Origin: Eleginops maclovinus | Taxonomy: Eukaryota; Chordata; Actinopteri; Perciformes; Eleginopidae | Length of the DNA: 64,000 nt | Reading direction: 5' to 3' | NCBI RefSeq assembly: GCF_036324505.1 | Contig: NC_086365.1 | Span: 4,274,655-4,338,654 of the forward strand | In this document: positions 53,762 through 64,000 of the stretch, piece by piece | How positions within the stretch are numbered: position 1 is the stretch's first letter | Layout of the letters: each line of letters begins with the position of its first letter | The notes under the pieces: generated by a model | What the model was told of the DNA's origin: nothing | What the model saw: the letters and a program-made list of their open reading frames with translations, nothing else | Databases searched by the model: none | Program-made: the position numbers and the translations under genes

Positions 53762-55811
53762 GTGAGTGAGATCAAGTAGCAAAGTGTTGAGGGGAATTGA
53801 GGGATTTAGGTGTTGCTTCTTCTTTGTTATGAAAGCTGTTACTTTTTGTTTGAGATAGGATCATAAAATGCATTTTTTGTGTGTTTGTGAGACTAGGCCT
53901 AGCGTCTCTCTTAGCAGAGCCCACAGAAACCCACAGAAACAATCTGCTCCTCCTCATTTCACGACAGAGCGGACACTGGAAACAGCTACTGCCTCAGGCC
54001 GTGCACTGATCTAACATGAGCCGACATCCTCCAGCTAGATGACTTAATTCAAAGTTACCGGTCTGGTTTGCTATGTAACAAAAAATGATAACATTTGGGG
54101 AGATGATGGTGTTTAGTTTCAACTTTCAGGAATATGTTGTCTTTCCTTTAGATCACTGAAACAAATCATAATTCATACCTGTTGCTTCCATGTGTAATCT
54201 TTCTGAACAAACAGAGAGAAAATGCTTGAAGGCTAAGTTGGAAATGCTTTCATTTGATTTTCCAGTGTTGCTTGCGGTGCCAACCACAAGTGGATGAATT
54301 CTTCTTGTTGAATGTCTGACAAAGTCATTCAAAGACCTTGGAAGAGCTCTGAGGTTGTCCGATTGTATTCCTTTGCTTGTGTAACCACACAGCATATCTT
54401 AAGTTGAATCTGTTTATGTTATACAACCTTCAGACAAATCGTAGACATGTTAGCTGCAACTGAAAATGATTCATTTTGGCTGAATAGCTCTAGGGATAAC
54501 AATGATAATCAGTGGGGTTGGTCCACTACTTGGGTCCAGACTGAAAGCACCACCAGCCAGTGAACTCTTTGTCTTTTACTGAAAAGTCTTGACAACTGTT
54601 TTTAGTTTAATTGACTACCAGATTACCATGTTGCCAATTTACTTTGGTGACACCCCGGTCTTTTATTAAGCACCAACTGCAGGTCACTTATCTGTATCTC
54701 ATCATCCCCTACGCAGCAATCGGCAGAACATTTAGTATAGACATGTGTGGATCCAAAAGCATTTATCCTTACCAGAACGTCTGACTATTACTTATTATTA
54801 TTATTATTATTACAGGGCCACTCTGAGGTTCTCACTATTTTTGATATGAATGCTTCCACTGTTGATAGATTAACATTACATTTTAACATTTGTGTTTATT
54901 GATAATCAGCCAATGTTTACATGCTAGTTGCTAAACTCAGATGGTGGATGTAGCACATTATCATTGCGTCAGCATGCTAAACTTTGCAGGCTAAGTAAAC
55001 TTCCGCAGAGTTAGAGTTACTGTAACTCCTTAGTCTTGTTTACATGCCTACTTAACAAAGACAACATGCTAATTTGATCCTTACAACCTTTCACTACTCC
55101 TTAGTTAAAACACAACCCTATTTGGTTTGCTAAATTTGGATCTTCAGGCGCTCCTGGTCTCAATCAATCGGTCTCCGAGAGCCAGAAATATCCAATTAAA
55201 GCCTGTTGCCATAGTTATGTTCTCATTGATTACCCCATCAGTCCAGCCAAGCATTTTGTTTTTCTTACAACCCAATAATTGCCCAGGAATGAGGCACAAT
55301 TAGCGCTTGCTGTTGTGTGTTGCACCTTGGGAGAGAATCACAACTGCTATGTGAATTAATGGCAGTGGAGTACAGATGTTTAACTACAGGCTCATTTCTT
55401 ACATTTTACCAACACCATCTGCTGTGTGTTCCACCTGTGCAAGTTAACTGCATCTCTTTACTGGGAGTGTGAAAACAGCGAGGGAGGAAGGGACGATTAA
55501 AAAAAAAAGGTAACACCATATGCTGATGTTCTTATTCCTCGAAGAAAAGTATATTTACTTACGTCAATGCATTAGCATTGGCGAGGCCGTGGTGCTGGGT
55601 ATAGCTGCAGTACATTATTTCCGCTTCTATATAATGAAGTGGATTTGATCCAGCTTTATGGCCATGAATTTATGTAAGTGACCATAAATAGTGTCTACTA
55701 CTTAGCTGACTCATGAATTGAAATGGAAGGAAGGAAAGGACTACTGCAGCCCATGTAGTGTACCAAATCTGAGCTAAACTAATCAAATACTTCTCTACAA
55801 AGGTCATAATA

Positions 55812-55972
55812 CACACTGACAAAACTGAAACTTAAAGACTTTAATTAAATGTTTTATGGCTACAAATTGCACATAACTGTATTAGATTAATTGAAAGCAA
55901 TAATGTTAAGTTGAACCTACTATGTTTTATTTAAACGTAATATTTTTGCTTGCAACTTTTTCAGTGCAGAAA
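55812..55972. mobile_element. Foldback-type repeat, copy 2
   Basis: GACTTTAATTAAATGTTTTA and TGCACATAACTGTATTAG pair with copy 1 at 44997-45180; ends in TTTTTCAGTGCAG as copy 1 ends in AATTCAGTGCAG. Confidence 0.6.
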
Positions 55973-57727
55973 ATAATCCCTCCCTTTGATTCACCCCCAT
56001 AAATATCCTTCTTTGTTTTCTTATCAGCATTTTTTCCTTCAGGCCTTTTGATTCCTCCCTATTTCAACTGTCTATTCCTTGATCCGTTTGGGCGATTACA
56101 ACCAGCATGACAATGATCATGTTGGCAAATGATCGTGTTAAAGGTTATGGCTCTCTATCTGAGATAAATTGAATGGCCTGAAATGATGGTGAGTAGAGGG
56201 AGAGTGTTTGGAAGTCCATGAGTGCACCAAGCCACACCTCTCATGAGGCAGCGTACACAAAACTAGAAGCCTATTACAGACCCCCCCCCCCTCCTATCCA
56301 TTAAGCCTTTTTAGTACACAATTCAACGAGCAGCACTCTCTTTTTGTTCTCACAGCGCTGCTGTGCGCTGTATGAGCATAAAACACATGTCCACCTTTTA
56401 ATTTTAGAATTCTAGGTATGTTGTGATTAAATACAGCTAATGGCATTTTTGGTGGACCCATTTTCCTTGAACTTGCCCCATCTATCGTAATTATACAATG
56501 ATGACTTGATCATGGAATCCGACAGCAAGAGAAGTAAGTGAATAACAGGAAACCCATTTGGTATTGAAGCAACAGAAACGGTAAACCATGACAGCCACCT
56601 AAACAAATACTGCCCTTTTAAGACCTTTTCACAGCAAACAGTTTGAATTTGCTAAAGCAGGAAAAGTGCAGGTGTGAATAAGAGCATAACAATGGCTGCT
56701 ATTTAATTCATTTAATGGTTTTGCATAATTTTATAATACACAAACATAACAAATGACAAACTAAAATAAATCCCAATTTTGTTTAACAAATAATATACAT
56801 GCATTGGTTAAATTAAAAACAATTTTTAGGAACAACATTTACCATACTTATCATTTTAATAAAATAACACTGTTGTGAAAATGAAAAGCAGGAATCATAC
56901 AGGGTCAAATGATTTTTCAGGTGTTTTTTAAAGCAATGCAGCGAGGTACAGCTTTTGTTTTGATGAGTAATGGGACCAATTTCTCCAGTCTATTGCACCT
57001 CTTGGTAAAAATGCAACTAATTTGCACAACAAATTAGGCTGCTTTTCACCTCTTTTGCTTTCTTTTGGAGTACCATCATGATGTAACTATATTGAAAATA
57101 GATCACTGTTGTAAGACATCATGCTAGAGCACTTTACCACTCTCTGAAATGGTCTGCTTTGATATTCGCACCCCCTGCAGCTGTACAGTGTTGTGCTTGA
57201 AATAAACAGGATAGACACCGCATCGCTCACTGGTGGCATTTCTCTTTACACCAGGGCAACGTGTCTCTCTGGCTATGCTTTACAAGTGTTTGTTTGTTTG
57301 TGTGTGTTTTTGTATGTGTGTTTGCCAGCAATTGTCGGGAAACACAATCCCATTTAGAATGATGGCTGCTGTCATTAACTTAATCAGGGGCCTGCTTGGA
57401 TTTGCTGCCTGTCAATCTGACATCTGCCCATGCTGTCGCCTCCACTCAGTCTTTGCGTTTCATCTCTGTGCTCCCTTGACATGTAATCTCTCAGATGTTG
57501 GCAGCTGTGGCTACTTACAGGGAGACAGATCTTTTTTTTAAAAATGGTATGGCAAAGAATAGATCAGGTTTATTAATATAATCACGGCGGGGTCTAACTC
57601 TGTCTTGGGTTGGGCACAAGACAAGAGTTTCTCAGCTGTTCAATGCAAGGTGTTAGAACTGGCAACTGTAGGAAAAATAACACACTGCAACAACCCTTAC
57701 AGGCTTTATCAAACTTACATATTGTGT

Positions 57728-58000
57728 GCATGAGTCAGAATCAGAAATAGGTTTATTGCTAAGAAGGTTAACACATACAAGGAATTTACCTTGGTGTGTA
57801 TGGTGCATACATAAACACAAAAGTTCAGTTATAAGAGAAGGACCCAAAAATGAAATACTGAGATTCAAATTAAAATGCAGCAACAATAACATGAAATATA
57901 GATGTACCCGTAAAAATAAAATACAAAGTACGCAGTATTGGTATGACAAGTGGAAAGCTGTACAGATATAAGAGGTAGCTTTGTGTACATTGTGCAACAT
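57728..58000. mobile_element. LINE/SINE-like tail fragment
   Basis: TCAGAATCAGAAATAGGTTT followed by 'GGTTAACACATACAAGGAAT' and TTACCTTGGTGTGTATGGTG, words I recognise from a common teleost interspersed repeat that reads as the reverse complement of a LINE 3' end. No coding part. Confidence 0.5.
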
Positions 58001-60369
58001 TTGGAGGGTTGTACAAACCTGATAAAATATATATGAAAAGGAATTAAATTCCAATAGTTAGATTAATACATTTGCTAAGCACTTGTACCGTATCATGAGG
58101 TAACAGCAATGAAAGTATTAAGACGAGCTTAAGAACCATCTAATGCCGAGGGATATCTGTGGGGTTTAGAGTGTCATGCTAAAAACCAGTATCACATCAG
58201 TAAATGAATGTTTTTCAGTTTACAAATGTGTTTATAATTGAATAATTATAACAATTTCAGTTTGTCTATGCCATTTATATTGTTTGTTCTATAATTATCT
58301 GGTGTCTGTATATTACATTTATTGCTGCAGATATTGACACACATTCTATTCTCTTTAGTAAAATCCACATACCTCGATAAGGCATCACCCTTAATAAGTG
58401 GCTCTGTTTTAGCTTTTACTATTTTTATTCTTCCTCCACAAAGCCCATAATTGGTGCGTTTTAATATCGATGTGACATTGCACTCTGCCTGCTTTCAGTT
58501 CAGCCTCCAATCCATCAAAGATGTCCTGCAAATACGAATATATATCTCCCATATTTGTCTGGGTACCTTAAAGGATTGTTTTGCTGTTTAGTCTTCACGT
58601 GATGAGAGCGGGGTTAGATCTGATGTCCCCCTTTTACAGCATGAAAATATGTTAAGGTATAGCTTCTTCTTTTAACCATTTCATGTTAATGTACTCAAAG
58701 TGCTGGTGATCTGACGGGGATTCTTCTTTGTTTGGAGCTACTCACGGGCGTCAAAGAATCTGCCTCTTTCATGTTACGCCACAGCACTGTGCATTGAGTG
58801 TGAGTTCTCCTTAAAAGGATGTCAAGTGAAGCTGAAGTTCCCGATAGGAAAGAAACTACTGCAGTGCCAAGAAACTGCTAAACTTTTTACCTCAGAAAAA
58901 AAGAAGTTGTTTTGTAGCTGATTATTTCATTTTTGACAAAAGGAAATATCGATGTGTGTGTATTCCACAATGGGAGTTGCTACCAGATCTCTTTAATACT
59001 TCAGAAGATGAGTCACAGTCTTACACCGGCTGCTGATGCTGCTTAGTTTCACTGCTGACACAGCACTGAAGAATATTCCCACACACCCGGGCTACACTTG
59101 TGGCCAGACTTAATATCTGTATGCACACTCATTCAAGTGTTAACACCTCTGTCTAAGCCTTAGTTCACATCCCTTTAATCACCTCTCTCCATTCTTGACT
59201 CAAATGGTATGTTTTTCCTATAGTACTGTCTTAGTTCTGCCATTCTTCCCTCCAACCCTGTCCTTCGGCTAAAACTACCATCTTGATTTGTATTTTTACA
59301 TTATCATAGCACCAGATGCAGTAGAGGGGACTTATTGCAGAAGTCTGTCTGTATTTAGTTTTTTCCTTTGCTCGTAACTCCCTCTTAACTTCCCTTCCCA
59401 TAACTTCACCCTGATTCTGTCACTCCGTATCCCTATTTTCCCATTTTTGCCTTGCCCTGTTTTCCCCTGTTCTCCCTTTCTGTCCTTTCTAATTTCTTCC
59501 TTTTTTGGGTGTGTGTGTGGCACAGTTTGAACATGGATGATGATGAATTCTTCTAGAAGTAAGGAAATGTTTTGCTTTAAAATGTGACCCCCTCCATTTT
59601 ATCTTGCATGTCACAGCAACATACTTATTCTTGCCCCTTGGGCCATTGTCATTATAGCTGTAATGCTTCAGAGTGTGTTAAAAATAAACCAGCATGTTTT
59701 TTTTCCCTTTATAAATACACCCTTTACCATAGATTAAAGCAACCAGACTGCACTGTACTGAGACATTATCTTGCTTCAGACTGTTTTCTGCACATGCCAC
59801 TTTATTTGCAAAAACACAACTTCAACCATACTAGTATCTGGATATACAAACTGGATAAAGAGAAATCAATTTTATTTTAAGGTCTAAATGCAAACCGAAT
59901 GCATTGTGACTTTACCAGCCATATTTGAAAGTGAAAGGAATAACCTGCAAATAGAAGTTGTACCAAGCGTCCTCTCACAGAACGTCATTTGAGAAGGAAT
60001 GATGCATCACCCACATCCGTCGGGAAAACTCTTAAGAAACTGACCGAAAGCTCACCACAGCACACACTTTTTCATTTCACTGCACTGTGCGCTCAAATTG
60101 CCTCCGTGATGTAGCTGTGACCTGTTGATATATATTGAGTAAATATTGCACACTCCTAAACCCCTAAAGTCCATGTGTTCATTACATTAACCTCAGCTTC
60201 TTTTTTTAACCTGCCTTGACAGGACATCTCTCTAATTTTTAAACCCCCTCCGCCTTCCTGACTTTGTTCTCATCAATTATTGAACCGTTCCTCTTAGCCA
60301 ATGCCCTTAAGGGCCCTGTGGTTAACTTCCCCCAGTGGAATAGGTCATTTCTCTTCCCACAGTGACAAA

Positions 60370-61770
60370 GGCAGATCTCCGGATATGCTCATTTAGAATG
60401 AAAAAGAAGAATGGATAAGAGAAAGCAATTCCAATATGCTGAGATGTTTTCACTAGTTTCTGGCTCGCAATTTTTTTTTTTTAGCAAACAGGAGTATCAG
60501 TGAGTATCAGACCGATCAATAATTGTAAAGGTAACTGTATTCCCTACAGTTTTTGAAAATAGGGATTTCTATTACAGCATTACAAAACATGTGAAAATAA
60601 AGATATGTTTTGGTTTTCATTTAGGCTACTTTTATTCTTATATATGTTACATACTTTTTTCAACTGCATTTTGTGGACACTTGCTTTAATAAAGTGAAAT
60701 ACTCTTTGTTTTTAAATAATGTATTGAACTTTACTGTTCTGGGGGCAAAGCTTATAATTTAAGAGGACACATTTATGATACTAAATATCTTAGTTTCTTT
60801 TTTTATACATTCACATTGTTCTGTTGTCTTACATAATATAAGTAACAACATCCTATTGAGATTCATTTTCTGTATTTATTTGCATTGCATTTGATATTGA
60901 GGTAATCCAAAAGACAAGAATCAGGTTACTTTTATATTGAAATACTTAAATTAAGTCACTGATTACATTTTTTTTAAACATAAATAGTATTTATTTGTGA
61001 ATACATTTTTTAAGTAAACCTCCCAACCCTTTTGGTATTCATTTATAATCTTAAACCTCACTAAACAAAATGTAATATTGTCCTTTTTGAAGATATTTTT
61101 CAGTGTATCAAATGAGCGAATGCTGACGTCACAGGTCAGAAAACGCGCATAGTATTTTTCTGGCTGGATATGAACATTTTTACGAGAGTTGTTTTAATAT
61201 AAAATCACAAAAGGTGATGTGGCACATCCTTTGTCCTTGTGAAAGTTGAAAGTAAAAACCTCACAGGCTTTGATTTTTAAATTAAAAAGCCAAGAAGGAT
61301 AACCAGATATGTTCATTAAAATGAACAGGAATTATGGATAGGCTCAAACTCCGCTAATGAGCTGGGATATTTTCACTAGCTTCTAGCTCTTAATAAAAGA
61401 TGATTTTTTTTTCATCAGGGTGATCCATAATGTTGTGTCTTAATTGGTATCTATTTATAATCTTAAACCTTAGACATTTTTTTGAAATATTTGCAAATGA
61501 TGTCACAGGTCAGAAACACTGATAGGAAATAAATATTTGATGTAGCCTGAATCAGATCTTAAAGTTGAATCAATAAATATTGCTATGAAATCAAACCTCA
61601 GTTCGATACTATATATGGACAAGATTTGAACATGCCACTCAATGCTTGTGTTTTGATATAAAACCACAGCAGAAGTAGTTACTCATCCTTTGTGTGTCCT
61701 TGTGAAAGTAAAATCCTCACTCTTTACTTCTGACATTAAAAAGCCAGAGAGGATTACTCTGGCTGATAGC
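60370..61770 (+). repeat. Diverged tandem duplication, about 0.4-0.9 kb units
   Basis: Blocks recur in the same order: 'GGTATTCATTTATAATCTTAAAC' (61034) and its partner (61446); TGACGTCACAGGTCAGA (61124) and TGATGTCACAGGTCAGA (61498); 'CCTTGTGAAAGT' (about 61234 and 61699); 'TTAAAAAGCCA-GA-GGAT' (about 61282 and 61736). A third partial copy links 60380-60480 to 61295-61400 (GATATGCTCATT / GATATGTTCATT, TTTTCACTAG.TTCT). Copies are well diverged. Confidence 0.7.
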
Positions 61771-62432
61771 CGGTCTCTCGATAGCCTCAAACTGAAGAGA
61801 GGACTGACATGTTGGGACAAGGGGAAGGTTATTCTGTGTGAGAGCCTTCAAGGAACTCCTTCTGATGCTTTTAGCCACCTTGAGGCATGCTTGTTGACTA
61901 AAGCACCTGCTGAGGGGGACATGGCGGCCTGCCAAGAACTCCCACCCCCCTGCCAAGAACCGCCACCCCCCCCTTCCACCCCACACAGTCTGCCTGCTCG
62001 GAAGAGAGCGGACTGACCTGCAGAGAAGATGTGACTAAAATCAAAAAGAATAAGATTACAGAGAATAAAACAGAGTGATGTTTCAAGAGACAGATTTTCT
62101 GGAGTGAGGTAAAATAAGAAGGCAAAGAATAGGACCGCCCAAGAGAGGAAGGGAGACCATTAGGATAAGAGATAATGCAGGACGACTGAACAGACAGCGG
62201 AGGCCTGTGCTATTTGAATATTGATCGGTGAGGTTATTTTAGCTCTTTGGCAGTCGATCCAAAAGATGCTTTGGCTGCCCACCAGAGTCTGAGCCACAAT
62301 TGGTGTCCATTTTGGAAACTAAAACAACTGTTGTTTTCCAACCTTGGCTTCTTCCATCGGTTTAAATCAATCTCTGCGTGGGTCTTCATCGATAGGAAAC
62401 CAACGTCTCCTAATGTGAGTGGGCGGTTGGCA
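61771..62432. other. cacna2d1 intron 3, nothing recognised
   Basis: Mixed composition with a Pro-like C-rich run near 61940-61980. A 108-residue + frame (61690-62016) covers it but shows no conserved motif and no splice support. Confidence 0.4.
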
Positions 62433-62640
62433 TTAGCATGGGGAGGCAGGTTTGCGTCTTGATCGCAAAGAGAAGATGGCCCGCGCTACAGTGGGAAGAC
62501 TAATTAACAAAATGTTTTTTGTCTCTTGTGTTACCATCGCATGGGAGGTTTTGCTCTCCACAGTGCATAGTCGGATGCGGCAGGTTACCACGGCAACCTG
62601 GTCGCTAAGCAACGTGGGCATCATAAACAGATTCCTCACT
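62433..62640. promoter_or_regulatory. Candidate intronic regulatory block with tandem X-boxes
   Basis: GTTACCACGGCAAC at 62584-62597 fits the X-box GTNRCC-NN-RGYAAC exactly; GTCGCTAAGCAAC at 62601-62613 fits with one mismatch in the left half. They are 3 nt apart. The block is GC-richer than the flanks and contains GAAGATGGCCCGCGC near 62472. Suggests an RFX-bound enhancer in cacna2d1 intron 3. Confidence 0.4.
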
Positions 62641-64000
62641 ACCAAAATGAGTCACTTCTCTTTCTCTCTCTTTTGCCCTCTTATGCACTTAACATTTAAA
62701 CAAAATGACAAAACTTTCATTCAAGTACCCTCATTCATTAGCATTTACCAAATGCCTGAATTTTACACGAGTTTGCCTCTCGTAGCATTCAATCAAATGT
62801 TTGAGAAGGATGAAGGCAAGAGCTTGAGCTTTTGGATAAGTGTTGTGCATGTAGTGGTGCGTAATTACAGAGGAGTCACTGATCTCCAGTGTCTCAAAGT
62901 GCTTTATTAAACAGACACTGGGTGACATGCTGTGAGTCATTAGACACTGCTGTTGAAACCCTAATCACAGTGTAGGCACACAGTCACACACACAGGCTCA
63001 TGAGGCTCCTCACTTACAGACTATTTCACCAAATCATACCATAAAACGAAAACCCATGAGTGAATATCCACTCGTACTTAAAGATCGTATGCTACAATGG
63101 TCTAATTCCAATGCTGTTCTGCTGCCATTATGCAATCAGTCACTTGGCATTTCCAAGAATGTTTCGAGTTGAATGATGAAACGCATTATGTCCACTGCTG
63201 AATAAACAACATACATTTCTACCAGGTAATTTATTCTGATGGCGTCCCGCTCTACAGTGGGCCTCTCAGAGTTACTGGCTTGTTGCAGTTTGATTAATAT
63301 TGAGAGTGGACTTTGAAATATTACCTCCTTCAGTCAAAATCCAATTGCATAGTGACAGTAGAGACTGAAAAGTTACATTGGAGCTCATAATTATTTACAG
63401 GATTGGGAAGTATTTATTGAAAACGCACAGAATGAAAGAAACCTCTTTCTTTTAATTCATTCACATTGTCATACAAATACTTATATATTGTATATACTTA
63501 TGAGTTGTTTATACTGTAGTTCCGTAATTACATGTTCTCTTACACATTTTTGTATAATTACCTTAAATAGCATACCGGATGTATAGATTTATTAATGTTG
63601 TATCGCAAATGTTGATTCAAATACATATTTCTTTCTGATTCATCCCCTGTTACTGGCTGTGCTGAGAGAATACTTAGGGTTTTATCTTATCATCTTACTC
63701 TCATTACAAAACACTTAAATGCTCCTATGCATGGGCTGTTGCTGTCCTGGTCTGTGTAAAAAGAAATGGCAGTTCCTTCTATGGGTGAAATCTTAAAGCC
63801 TCAATCAGAGCTCCTCCGTCTGCTTAAGTATGTAACGCATTTTGAAATGGCAATGTTATCTTACCATGTATACACATTAGGGAGGGGGGAGGGCACAGAG
63901 TCTAAAATGTAACTTGAAATGAAAGTGACGCTGGGGCACCAATAAGCACATTTTACTTTTTGTTGTATCCCAATGATCCAACATATATGTAACAATTGTT
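62641..64000. other. cacna2d1 intron 3, last part in window
   Basis: AT-rich intron DNA to the window end. No exon, repeat family or RNA gene recognised. Confidence 0.5.

Larger units (their letters stand above)
53762..60360. other. cacna2d1 intron 3, first part
   Basis: AT-rich intron. Holds a short (TTA)n run near 54795, a second foldback-type repeat copy at 55812-55972, and a LINE/SINE-like tail at about 57728-58000. Exon 4 (the expected 'LALEAEKVQAAH' segment) was looked for and not found here or further on. Confidence 0.55.

Noticed and set aside
61690..62016. 108-residue + frame with a Pro-rich end
   Set aside because: Starts inside the diverged tandem duplication; no splice support, and it is not the missing cacna2d1 exon 4.
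62452..62910. 152-residue + frame over the X-box block
   Set aside because: No conserved motif or coding-like composition; the regulatory reading explains the GC-rich part better.
53762..64000. Search for cacna2d1 exon 4 (short exon with an 'ALEAEKVQ' type peptide)
   Set aside because: No matching peptide with splice sites was seen, so exon 4 is taken to lie beyond the window.

Overview
This is a window of a ray-finned fish genome. It is AT-rich, has long introns, carries very long (CA/TG)n microsatellites, and holds several short non-autonomous hAT-like elements of the kind common in percomorph teleosts. All protein genes I can support lie on the + strand and have spliced, vertebrate-type exons. 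I placed them by reading conserved peptide blocks and checking every splice site and codon phase.

Region 1 (about 1 to 24.2 kb) is the 3' end of a piccolo gene (pclo, presynaptic active-zone scaffold; teleosts have two copies and I cannot say which this is). Eighteen coding exons join without a frame break into about 715 C-terminal residues: a pre-PDZ linker, the PDZ domain, the C2A domain with its calcium-binding aspartates, a Ser/His/Gln/Pro-rich linker, and a C2B domain without the calcium ligands. The region shows splice features worth attention: a 27-nt microexon inside C2A, a GC-AG intron, a TG tract ending 6 nt before one acceptor, a CA tract starting 8 nt after one donor, and a possible C2A-only terminus where a stop codon overlaps an AATAAA. 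The 3' UTR probably ends near 24.24 kb.

Region 2 (about 24.2 to 34.6 kb) is intergenic. It holds a (GT)96 tract, a well-preserved hAT-like MITE with an exact 8-bp target duplication, a LINE/SINE-like tail, a GC-rich block with a consensus RFX X-box, and two copies of a 'TACTTGAGTA' repeat family just upstream of the next gene.

Region 3 (about 34.6 kb to the end) is the 5' part of cacna2d1 (voltage-gated calcium channel alpha2delta-1). Exon 1 encodes the signal peptide, and exons 2 and 3 encode the start of the mature alpha2 chain. Intron 1 is 16.3 kb; intron 3 runs off the window. The introns carry a (CAG)28 tract, paired dispersed repeats, a diverged tandem duplication, and a block with tandem X-box motifs at 62.58 kb.

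The pclo to cacna2d1 order and orientation match the mammalian arrangement. The two products belong to the same process: piccolo organises the presynaptic active zone, and alpha2delta-1 sets presynaptic calcium-channel abundance. I found no bacterial-type operon, CRISPR array or defence system. The unusual material is in splice architecture, mobile elements and candidate regulatory DNA.
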